Positions 6,769-12,957 of a stretch of DNA of 12,957 bases are shown here, piece after piece. Below the pieces are notes generated by a model that was given only the letters and a program-made list of their open reading frames with translations, made no database searches and had not been told where the DNA came from. A program made the position numbers and the translations under genes. Where the stretch lies: positions 1-12,957 of the forward strand of contig QMMV01000020.1 in the NCBI GenBank assembly GCA_003647435.1, read 5' to 3'. This stretch comes from Deltaproteobacteria bacterium. GTDB lineage: Bacteria > Desulfobacterota > Desulfobacteria > Desulfobacterales > C00003060. Within the stretch, counting starts at the first letter, position 1. Every line of letters starts with the position of its first letter.

Positions 6769-7134
6769 CTACTTCTTTTCCTTCTTTTCCTTCTTTTCCT
6801 CTTCCTTCTCTGCTTTCTTCTCTTGTTCTTTTTTCTTTTGTTCTTTCTCTTCCTTTTCAGCTTTCAGCCGCTCAACCTCTTTCCTCAGCTCTTCTGCCTC
6901 TTTTTTATACTTCTCAGCTTCTTCCTTTCCAGCAGTGGAAACCCCAAATTCCTCCTCTTTGCCCTTCCACTTGTCTTTCAGCTCATCAACTCCTAAATAA
7001 ATTGCCAATGCACCGCCTGAAAGTAGTGCAAACGGTATGGCCCCTGCAAGTAACTGCAAGAAAGGCTTCCACCACAATATCAAGCCCAAAATTCCAAGAA
7101 CCGCTGCAGCCACACCTCCAATCAATGTCTTCAT
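6769..7134 (-). CDS. Small membrane protein with Lys/Glu-rich coiled coil, function unknown
   Basis: A 121-residue protein of unknown role. Two hydrophobic helices span about residues 4-21 and 25-47, with WWKP between them, forming a membrane hairpin. From residue 50 the chain is highly charged, and residues 68-121 are almost only K, E, A and R in a coiled-coil pattern (KEEAEKYKKEAEELRKEVERLKAEK) ending in a KEKK-type repeat tail. ATG 7134 is preceded by GGAGGAG at seven bases, one of the best ribosome sites here. It ends at a clear terminator embedded in rnhA, so it is a single gene, or is co-transcribed with the minus-strand gene 120 bases upstream. The DNA of the tail is strongly pyrimidine on the plus strand. 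No family is recognised. Confidence 0.8.
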   Translation of the reverse strand: MKTLIGGVAAAVLGILGLILWWKPFLQLLAGAIPFALLSGGALAIYLGVDELKDKWKGKEEEFGVSTAGKEEAEKYKKEAEELRKEVERLKAEKEEKEQKKKEQEKKAEKEEEKKEKKEKK

Positions 7135-7159
7135 ATGACGTCTCCTCCTTTTTAGACAA

Positions 7160-7182
7160 GTTATTAGAACAGGTTATTAGAA
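7160..7182. repeat. Direct repeat GTTATTAGAA, two copies with 13-bp period
   Basis: GTTATTAGAA occurs at 7160-7169 and 7173-7182, separated by CAG. It lies 26-48 bases upstream of the minus-strand coiled-coil gene, where a promoter or regulator site would be expected. No promoter boxes can be assigned with confidence. Confidence 0.4.
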
Positions 7183-7254
7183 AGGATGCAAATCAGGTTA
7201 AGGTCTCAGTGTTGTCAGCTAACACAAGCGGAAAACCAAATCAAGTGCAAAATG

Positions 7255-7596
7255 CTAATCGACCCTTTTTTTTCGTTTAAACAGAGGGATCACCTTGCCG
7301 CTGCCGCTTGCATCTTTTTCCCTTGAGCCGCCGCCAGGCTGTGTGGATTTCTCTTCTGACGCAACTGGTCCCTTGATTTTTTCTATCCTGATTTTGTGCC
7401 CGCCCATTGTAAAGCTTTCTCCATTGATGTACTCTTCCCGAAGTATCCACACAGTTTCAATGACAGGCAACTGCAAAACAAGAAGCCTCACTTGATACCA
7501 ATCTGGTTTGTGGTTTGCTGAGATATCCTCGATGCGGGCAAAAAAAGCAGGCTGATCTTCCCGATATACTAATACAAGATCGCCAATACTTGCCAT
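7255..7596 (-). CDS. Conserved-looking small protein, function unknown
   Basis: A 113-residue soluble protein not recognised. Residues 1-75 look folded and rich in beta strands: IGDLVLVYRED, FFARIEDIS, DWYQVRLLVLQLP, ETVWILREEYI, GHKIRIEKI. The opening pattern recalls small SH3-like or KOW-like barrels, but that is only an impression. Residues 76-113 are a Ser/Gly/Lys linker and a basic tail (VIPLFKRKKRVD). ATG 7596 has AGGTG eight bases upstream. The gene is divergent from plsB across 115 bases and lies upstream of the coiled-coil gene in the same direction, with a 120-base gap, so the two could form an operon. Codon use appears normal for the window. Confidence 0.72.
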   Translation of the reverse strand: MASIGDLVLVYREDQPAFFARIEDISANHKPDWYQVRLLVLQLPVIETVWILREEYINGESFTMGGHKIRIEKIKGPVASEEKSTQPGGGSREKDASGSGKVIPLFKRKKRVD

Positions 7597-7628
7597 TATG
7601 GTTCACCTGTGAGATACTGGTTTCAAAT

Positions 7629-7656
7629 TTGACATCAAGCAAATCTATGCTATTTC
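7629..7656 (+). promoter_or_regulatory. Possible sigma-70 promoter of plsB
   Basis: TTGACA (7629-7634), a perfect -35 box, is followed after 16 bases by TATTTC (7651-7656), a poor -10 box. It lies in the divergent gap about 55 bases before the plsB ATG. Only the -35 box is convincing. Confidence 0.3.
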
Positions 7657-7711
7657 TCTTATCATCACAAAAGCACTACAAGCAAGAACTTTTAACCGTA
7701 CTGGTAACACT

Positions 7712-10345
7712 ATGGATTCTTTTGAAAGCAATAGAGGTAAAATAGGAACCTGGATCGATAGATTTCTTCATGGCCATCATGATTATTATGCCTGCGAACT
7801 CCCACAGAGGTGGGGCTTCTTTTCCTCCTGGATATTAAAGACCCTTTTTTCCCGTGTCTCGATCAATCCGGTTCAGGCTGCACGATTGAAAATCCTCCGG
7901 GAAAAAGGGATTATCGTTTATGCTTCGAAATACAAGAGTAAATTTGAATACCTGTTTTATCATACCAGATACAAAAACGAAGGTCTCCCCTTTCCAAGAA
8001 TAGCTTTCGAATACAGGGTGTTGCTATGGCAAAACATCTTAACCCTGATCCGGATTGCCGTAAGCCACCTTGATCATTACCGCCGCTATAAGACCTTGCC
8101 CAGCCCTTATACATCAGGCTTTTTCAAGCATGCGCTGGAAGAGGGAAATGCCGCATTTTTGTCTTTAGTTGACCGCAAAGCCTTTTATGACCGCCTCGTA
8201 AAATCGAAATACGACCCATTACAATATCTGATCGAGGTTCAGCGCAAGACAGATCGTCCAATTTACATCGTTCCCCAGTGGCTCCTTTTCAGCAAGAGAC
8301 CTCGGGAGGCTACCCCTGGCCTTCTTGATATTTTTTTCGGAAGTCTCGAAAATCCTGGACCTGTCCGCCAATGGGCGCACATCATCCGCTTTCCGGAAAA
8401 GCCATTTGTTGAAATCTCTGATCCATTTGACTTGAGCAGATTTATTCAGGAGCCGGACAATCAAAAACGAGATTCAGCCCAACTGTCGTTTTTGCTCAGG
8501 CAGCGGCTTCTGGATCAGATGAACCGTCATCGCCAGAGCATTACCGGGCCGGTTCTGAAGTCAAGAGAGGAACTAAAAGAGCTCATCATCAGAAACGAGC
8601 GTTTTCAGAATTTCATCAAATCTTACGCCCATTCCCGCAACAAGGACATAGCCGAACTCAATAAGAAAGCAGATGCCTATTTGAATGAAATAGCAGCCGA
8701 CTACAGTCCCACGGTTGTTCACACCTTGTGCAAGATCTTCAGCTGGGTATGGAAAACCATGTTCGAGGGGATCACCTTAGATATGGAAGGGTTAAACCGG
8801 GTCAAAAGTGCTGCAACAAAGGCGCCACTTGTGTTTGTTCCGTGCCATAAAAGCCATTTTGACTACCTTATCCTTTCGTATCTACTCTTTAACCACAACA
8901 TGCCCTGTCCTCATGTGGCTGCAGGACGTAATCTCGCTTTCTGGCCTATTGGAACCCTTTTTAGAAAAAGCGGTGCATTTTTCATAAAACGGACGTTTCA
9001 TGGTGCAAAACTGTATGCCAAGGTCTTCTCGGAATACATTCACATGTTGATCGGACAGGGTTTCAACATTGAATTTTTCATAGAGGGAGGCCGAAGCCGC
9101 ACAGGGAAAATGGTACTGCCAAAGACAGGATTACTCACTATACTCATGGATGCTTATAAGAACGGCGTTTGTCAGGATTTGATGTTTATACCCGTCTATA
9201 TCGGATATGACCAGCTTCTTGAAGAGGCTGCCATTTTGAAAGAGTTGGAAGGTCAACCCAAAAAACGTGAAAGCTTTGCTCAGTTGATTCATGCCCGAAA
9301 GTTTTTAAAAAAGAGACATGGTCGGGTATATGTTCAATTTGCCGAGCCGATTTCACTAAAGGCACTATCATCCAAATCAGGTCACCCTTTACAGGAAATG
9401 GAACAGGCTCAATATCAGGCATTCGGTCGCAACCTCGCCTTTCGAATTATTAACGCCATAAATAGCGTATCAGTGGTCACGCCACAGGCACTTACGGCCT
9501 GTGCCATCCTTAATTACCCAAGGCATACTTTCACACAAATGGACCTTATGCCTTATCTTGAAACATATTTAAATTACCTGTCTCATCGAAAAGTGCATTT
9601 GTCGGAAAGTCTTTACGATCCTCGGAATGCCGTGAAAAATGTTTTAACTTTTTATGAGCACCGCAAATTTATCCAAAAACAGAAGGTCGTCGGAGTTAGC
9701 GATGCTCCTGCGGAAGAACAGAGATTTGGGGTTGTCGAAAACAAACGCCTCAACCTTGAATACTATAAAAACAACTGCTTGCATTTCTTTGCGCCGGCTG
9801 CTTATACGGCACTTGCAATACTGTCGTATGATTCATTTCAGTTCTCCGCATCTTCCCTCCACTCGGACTATAGTTTCTTGCAGGATTTCTTTAAGTACGA
9901 GGTAGCCTTTGATGCGGATAGAACTCCCGAATATATGGTCAGAAAAACCCTTAAGGCCTTTATCGATGACGCTATACTCATACCCCATCAAACGCTCCCG
10001 GATACCTACCATATTACGTCGGCAGGATTTCGAAAACTGCTGTTTTTCGCGAGCTTTCTGAAGACCTATTTCGAATCGTACTGGGTGGTCCTCAATGTCC
10101 TGAAAAGATACAGCCGTCGGCAGTTGGTGAAGAAACAATGCATGAAAAGAATTCGGGCATTGGGCAATACGATGTATAAACAAAGAGAAATTGAAAGAAG
10201 AGAGGCCCTTTCTACTGTCAATTATGAGAATGGCCTGACATTTTTCAATTTTAAAGGAATCCGTGGGAAGGAAGATAAAGAGGAGATTGAATTTTACAGC
10301 CGCGTGATTCAAAAATACATGAGCTGTTTCATGGCAGAAAAATAG
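7712..10345 (+). CDS. plsB: Glycerol-3-phosphate 1-O-acyltransferase (PlsB type)
   Basis: An 877-residue membrane-associated enzyme that puts the first acyl chain on sn-glycerol 3-phosphate, giving lysophosphatidate for phospholipid synthesis. All four acyltransferase blocks are present: HKSHFD at 379-384 (H-x4-D catalytic pair), GAFFIKR at 421-427, FFIEGGRSRTGK at 455-466 (substrate binding) and IPVYIGYD at 493-500. The long N-terminal and C-terminal parts and the total size fit the bacterial PlsB family (E. coli about 807 residues), not the small PlsC or PlsY enzymes. ATG 7712 has no strong ribosome site; no better start is seen. It stands alone, divergent from the small minus-strand gene, and appears intact. 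Confidence 0.94.
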   Translation: MDSFESNRGKIGTWIDRFLHGHHDYYACELPQRWGFFSSWILKTLFSRVSINPVQAARLKILREKGIIVYASKYKSKFEYLFYHTRYKNEGLPFPRIAFEYRVLLWQNILTLIRIAVSHLDHYRRYKTLPSPYTSGFFKHALEEGNAAFLSLVDRKAFYDRLVKSKYDPLQYLIEVQRKTDRPIYIVPQWLLFSKRPREATPGLLDIFFGSLENPGPVRQWAHIIRFPEKPFVEISDPFDLSRFIQEPDNQKRDSAQLSFLLRQRLLDQMNRHRQSITGPVLKSREELKELIIRNERFQNFIKSYAHSRNKDIAELNKKADAYLNEIAADYSPTVVHTLCKIFSWVWKTMFEGITLDMEGLNRVKSAATKAPLVFVPCHKSHFDYLILSYLLFNHNMPCPHVAAGRNLAFWPIGTLFRKSGAFFIKRTFHGAKLYAKVFSEYIHMLIGQGFNIEFFIEGGRSRTGKMVLPKTGLLTILMDAYKNGVCQDLMFIPVYIGYDQLLEEAAILKELEGQPKKRESFAQLIHARKFLKKRHGRVYVQFAEPISLKALSSKSGHPLQEMEQAQYQAFGRNLAFRIINAINSVSVVTPQALTACAILNYPRHTFTQMDLMPYLETYLNYLSHRKVHLSESLYDPRNAVKNVLTFYEHRKFIQKQKVVGVSDAPAEEQRFGVVENKRLNLEYYKNNCLHFFAPAAYTALAILSYDSFQFSASSLHSDYSFLQDFFKYEVAFDADRTPEYMVRKTLKAFIDDAILIPHQTLPDTYHITSAGFRKLLFFASFLKTYFESYWVVLNVLKRYSRRQLVKKQCMKRIRALGNTMYKQREIERREALSTVNYENGLTFFNFKGIRGKEDKEEIEFYSRVIQKYMSCFMAEK

Positions 10346-10388
10346 CCGACAGTGAAGCGGCTGAGAGGGATTCCCCCCGGCTGGCCCG

Positions 10389-10490
10389 ATGCTGCTTTTG
10401 AAGGCTATGCTCCTGGCAGCAGGTCTTGGCATGCGCCTGCTACCCGTGACCAAAAAACTGAAACCTCTCTTTCCAAATCCAGGCGGGTTT
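10389..10490 (+). pseudogene. Remnant of a sugar-phosphate nucleotidyltransferase N-terminus
   Basis: The plus frame from ATG 10389 reads KAMLLAAGLGMRLLPVTKKL then KPLFPN, the nucleotide-binding signature (LAAGxGxRxxPxTxxxxKPLxP) that opens NTP_transferase enzymes such as glucose-1-phosphate thymidylyltransferase, mannose-1-phosphate guanylyltransferase or MurU. After about 30 residues the similarity stops; the frame then runs as unrelated text into the opposite-strand oppF gene. No continuation is seen in the other plus frames. The usual T of GTR is M here. It is best read as a 5' fragment left after a deletion or recombination. The exact end of homology is approximate. Confidence 0.6.
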
Positions 10491-10565
10491 TACCCGAGGC
10501 TCGCCGGGGCAGCGTTGAGCAATGTGGATGCCCAGGACTGGCCGGGATTATTAAAAGCATTTGAG

Positions 10566-11570
10566 TCATTCCTCCACTACCTTCCAGCAGCGCACCATGT
10601 GCCCATTACCAGCATTATAAAAGCCGATTTCCTGTCTCCGACATTGTTCTTCTACAATAGGACACCGGCCCTGAAATTTGCACCCCGGTGGCAGGTTCAA
10701 ATGGCTTGGGACGTCACCTGAAACGGCTTTCAAATCGCCTCTCAGGTGCGGTTCAGGCACGGGTATTGCTGCAAGCAACGCCCGGGTATAAGGATGAAGT
10801 GGATGCTCAAAAAGCTCGTCTACAGGAGCATATTCCATGATCTGCCCTAAATACATGACTGCAACCCAGTCACTAATATAGCTTACAACATTCAGGTCGT
10901 GGGCAATAAAAAGATAGCTAAGCCCGAGCTGAGCTTGTAATTCTTTTAAAAGATTAATAATCTGCGCCTGGATCGACACATCAAGCGCAGATACCGGTTC
11001 ATCACACACGATCAATGACGGCTCCACACTCAGTGCCCGGGCTATCCCGATGCGCTGACGCTGGCCACCGCTGAATTCATGGGGATAACGATCAGCCATG
11101 CCTGCGGCGATACCAACCATCTCGAGCAACTTTCCAGAACGTTTCTTGCGCTCATCACGGCCTCTCATGCCTGTAGCCCTCAGACCTTCTTCAATAGATG
11201 CCCCTATTGTCATGCGAGGATTCAGGGAGCCGAACGGGTCTTGAAATACGATCTGCATTTTCTTTCGGAAGGGCTTCATCTCATTGCGGGAAAAACTACT
11301 TATATCTTTTCCCTGATAGATGATCTTGCCCTCATCCGGTTCAAGAAGCTTGAGGATCAGCTTGCCAACAGTCGATTTTCCGCACCCGCTTTCACCAACC
11401 AGCCCCAGGGTCTTCCCCCGTTCGATGTCAAAATCCACCCCGTCAACGGCCTTGATCCAGCCAACAACCCGCTGCAAAAAACCCCTGCGGACAGGAAAGT
11501 ATTTCTTGAGACCTCTCACCCTGAGCAGAACGCCGTTTGGCGAATCAGTTCTTCCGGTCTGGATGGTCAT
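10566..11570 (-). CDS. oppF: Oligopeptide/dipeptide ABC transporter ATP-binding protein (OppF/DppF type)
   Basis: A 334-residue cytoplasmic ATPase that would power peptide (or nickel/sugar-type) uptake with an OppD partner and OppBC permeases. Walker A GESGCGKST is at 59-67, Q-loop FQDP at 109-112, signature FSGGQRQR at 166-173, Walker B LIVCDEP at 186-192, and FIAHDL gives the switch histidine. The PVRRGFLQRVVGWIKAVDGV opening and the C-terminal cysteine cluster PPGCKFQGRCPIVEEQCR, typical of the oligopeptide C-terminal domain, place it in the OppF group. The gene is intact, but no oppA, B, C or D is next to it in the window. Its ATG overlaps the TGA of an upstream short frame and has a poor ribosome site, as if it had lost its translational partner. 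Confidence 0.9.
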   Translation of the reverse strand: MTIQTGRTDSPNGVLLRVRGLKKYFPVRRGFLQRVVGWIKAVDGVDFDIERGKTLGLVGESGCGKSTVGKLILKLLEPDEGKIIYQGKDISSFSRNEMKPFRKKMQIVFQDPFGSLNPRMTIGASIEEGLRATGMRGRDERKKRSGKLLEMVGIAAGMADRYPHEFSGGQRQRIGIARALSVEPSLIVCDEPVSALDVSIQAQIINLLKELQAQLGLSYLFIAHDLNVVSYISDWVAVMYLGQIMEYAPVDELFEHPLHPYTRALLAAIPVPEPHLRGDLKAVSGDVPSHLNLPPGCKFQGRCPIVEEQCRRQEIGFYNAGNGHMVRCWKVVEE

Positions 11571-11757
11571 ATCGCAAGTTGCTCAATATCTTCGTGCTTT
11601 GTTTTCCCGAAGCCCGCACAGTTTTTTTGGGGCCAATCCGAATTTCCCAAAAGAGTGTGGCACCAGAAATTACTAACTTCCGTCAATTAGGACTGATGGT
11701 CTTGCAAAAACTCGAAATTATCCCAAGCCCTTTTCTTTCCTGAAAAATGTGCAATGT
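11571..11757. other. Gap between oppF and the integrase remnant, no gene seen
   Basis: No supported gene. On the minus strand a ~39-codon frame follows a TAA, begins at a possible TTG, and ends in a TGA overlapping the oppF ATG (peptide end KTKHEDIEQLAI). It is not the known end of OppD. The remaining text, including a T-rich stretch and a pyrimidine-rich block, gave no RNA gene, terminator or attachment site. Confidence 0.4.
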
Positions 11758-12708
11758 TCAAACACCCAGATCATCGAGTGGGCTTGGTGCAGCTTGTCCG
11801 CCCTGTTGTAGCACGTGCGTATAAATCATAGTTGTGGCCACATCCTTGTGGCCCAACAATGCCTGTATAGTCCTGATATCGGTACCGCGCTGAAGAAGAT
11901 GTGTGGCAAAACTATGGCGAAATGTATGTGCGCTTATTCGCTTCGTCATTCCTGCCTTACGTACAGCCGCCTTGATTGCCTTGTTGATGACACTGGGATC
12001 GACATGGTGCCGCCGTACTTTTTCGTTGCGCGGATCAACGGCAAGATTACGAGCGGGAAACACATACTGCCAATTCCATTCCTTTGCGGCATTTGGATAT
12101 TTCCTTGCGAGAGCATTTGGCATATAAACCTCCCCATATCCCTGATCCAGATCCCGGTTATGGATCACCCGTACTTTTGCAAGATGATTCTGAAGTAACG
12201 GAATTACTGAGGTTGGGAAAGTCGTGATCCGATCTTTTGCGCCTTTGCCTGAGCGAACAGTGATCTGCTTGAAATTATAATCTATGTCTTGCACACGAAG
12301 GCGGACAGCCTCCATGATGCGCAGCCCGCTGCCGTATAATAACTTAACAACCAGTTGCGGGACACCTCCCATGAGAGCAATGATCTGCGCTACCTCTTCC
12401 CTGGTCATAACCACGGGGATATTGATCTTCCTGGATGCCCGAACAGCATTAATTTCCTGGTCAAGCGGTTGCTTCAGAACATGTTTGTACAGGAAAACCA
12501 ACGCATTCATCGCCTGATTCTGCGTGGATGGAGCCACGGCTTTATCCACTGCCAGGTGTGTCAGGAAAGCCTCGATCTTAGCTTCACCATCTATTAAATC
12601 CTGCCGACTGCCATACTGTGGTGCCGTATATACCGTTTAATCCAGTCACACAGCCCGCACTTCATCAAGCAGTTTCCTGTTTTTAGATGGGTTTTTCGGC
12701 GTTGACAT
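11758..12708 (-). pseudogene. intI: Integron-type tyrosine integrase (IntI), N-terminus broken
   Basis: The intact part, 263 codons from GTG 12549, carries the full tyrosine-recombinase set: R77 in SGLRIMEA, H208-R211 in AHTFRHSF, H234 in LLGHKD and Y243 in MIYTHV. The IntI-specific extra helix is present (ARKYPNAAKEWNWQYVFPA, 148-166). The original start is clear: ATG 12708 with AGGAGG nine bases upstream, giving MSTPKNPSKNRKLLDEVRAV, then TGA at 12648. Homology resumes in the next frame (DWIKRYIRHH, from 12647) and then shifts again near 12612-12620 into SRQDLIDGEAKIEAFLTHLAV, which continues into the main frame. About 15 residues of the usual HYSxRTExxYV segment are missing. Thus a deletion of roughly 45 bases and a one-base indel destroy the N-terminal DNA-binding domain. 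Sequencing error could explain the second lesion but not the deletion. Confidence 0.85.
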
Positions 12709-12717
12709 ATGGTATTG

Positions 12718-12723
12718 CCTCCT
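12718..12723 (-). promoter_or_regulatory. Ribosome binding site of the ancestral integrase start
   Basis: AGGAGG on the minus strand lies nine bases before ATG 12708. It fixes the original integrase start well upstream of the present open frame and shows that the 5' part of the gene is still physically there. Confidence 0.7.
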
Positions 12724-12757
12724 GTTAAAAATAATAACAAAACTGAAGATAATGGGG

Positions 12758-12814
12758 CAAGGCAAATATGCCCGAAAATGTATTCAATATCATTATATCA
12801 AGGCAAATTTGCCT
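12758..12814. promoter_or_regulatory. Two related palindromic sites between the integrase and kinase genes
   Basis: AGGCAAATTTGCCT at 12801-12814 is a perfect 14-bp palindrome. A related site GGCAAATATGCC lies at 12761-12772, with arms GGCA/TGCC. Both start with AGGCAAAT (12760 and 12801), 41 bp apart or about four helical turns. They lie between the divergent integrase and Zeta-like genes, which fits a cooperative operator. TTGCCT at the end of the second site could serve as a -35 box, with TATATA at 12834-12839 (19-base spacing) as a -10 box for the rightward gene. No known regulator is recognised. Confidence 0.45.
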
Positions 12815-12847
12815 GTCAATCAATGGTTCGGTGTATATAGACGATAA

Positions 12848-12957
12848 ATGAAAAAAATTTGTTATATCATTGCTGGTCCCAATGGAGCAGGAAAGACAAC
12901 TTTTGCGAAGGAATTTCTGCCTTTTGAGGCCCAGTGTATAAATTTTGTAAATGCTGA
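12848..12957 (+). CDS. Zeta-toxin-like P-loop kinase (partial, cut by window edge)
   Basis: The first 36 codons of a gene that runs off the window. The start reads MKKICYIIAGPNGAGKTTFA, a Walker A P-loop in the setting (hydrophobic strand, AGPNGAGKTT, then FxxEFLP) typical of the Zeta toxin / COG4185 predicted ATPase group. Zeta toxins phosphorylate UDP-N-acetylglucosamine and so block cell-wall synthesis; many relatives are uncharacterised. A TAA lies immediately before the ATG in frame, so the start is fixed. There is no clear ribosome site, so leaderless translation is possible. No antitoxin is seen upstream. Its orientation, divergent from the integrase, suits a first integron cassette. 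Confidence 0.75.
   Translation, partial: MKKICYIIAGPNGAGKTTFAKEFLPFEAQCINFVNA

Noticed and set aside
6741..7280. 179-codon plus-strand open frame rich in Ser, Pro, Leu and Phe
   Set aside because: It is the complement of the Lys/Glu coiled-coil gene, whose strong ribosome site and terminator favour the minus strand.
9833..10453. 206-codon minus-strand open frame
   Set aside because: It is antisense to plsB, which has all family motifs; no ribosome site or domain is visible.
12826..12832. GTTCGGT as an integron core recombination site (attI or cassette junction)
   Set aside because: One base departs from GTTRRRY and no paired site or fold supports it; kept only as a hint.
1..12957. CRISPR array or complete insertion sequence
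   Set aside because: No regularly spaced repeats of suitable length and no transposase gene or matching terminal inverted repeats are seen.

Overview
The window looks like chromosomal DNA from a Desulfobacterota (deltaproteobacterial) bacterium. This is inferred from gene content and order and was not tested by any search. Supporting points are a large PlsB-type acyltransferase, a minus-strand cluster hisC-cmk-rpsA-sppA-ihfB/hup, moderate GC and mixed ATG/GTG/TTG starts.

Left part (150-5352, all minus strand): five tightly packed housekeeping genes are read in the order hisC, cmk, rpsA, sppA, IHF/HU-family gene. It resembles the E. coli serC-aroA-cmk-rpsA-ihfB block, with hisC at the upstream end and sppA inserted before the nucleoid-protein gene. 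The cluster links amino-acid transamination, CMP/dCMP phosphorylation, translation initiation (a long S1 protein), membrane proteolysis and DNA bending. A likely terminator lies at 105-135. A short leader reading frame and pieces of a dispersed repeat precede hisC, and the same repeat recurs beyond the other end of the cluster.

Middle part (5353-10345): a 632-base non-coding stretch holds hairpins, a four-copy heptamer array and a 17-bp palindrome. It is followed by a plus-strand RNase HI with an unusual ~100-residue N-terminal extension. Two small minus-strand genes come next: a two-helix membrane protein with a Lys/Glu coiled coil, and an unknown small protein. The plus-strand plsB gene (glycerol-3-phosphate acyltransferase) follows. 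The terminator of the first small minus gene is embedded in the 3' coding end of the RNase H gene.

Right part (10346-12957) looks accessory or decayed. It holds a ~30-codon remnant of a sugar-phosphate nucleotidyltransferase and an orphan oligopeptide-ABC ATPase (OppF type) without partners. Beyond these lies an integron-type tyrosine integrase whose N-terminal third is broken by a deletion and a frameshift. Divergent from the integrase, at the window edge, begins a Zeta-toxin-like P-loop kinase gene. The 140 bases between them carry two related palindromic sites. The geometry (integrase pointing away, cargo gene read in the opposite direction) is that of the platform end of an integron. No attI or attC site could be shown, so this remains an inference.
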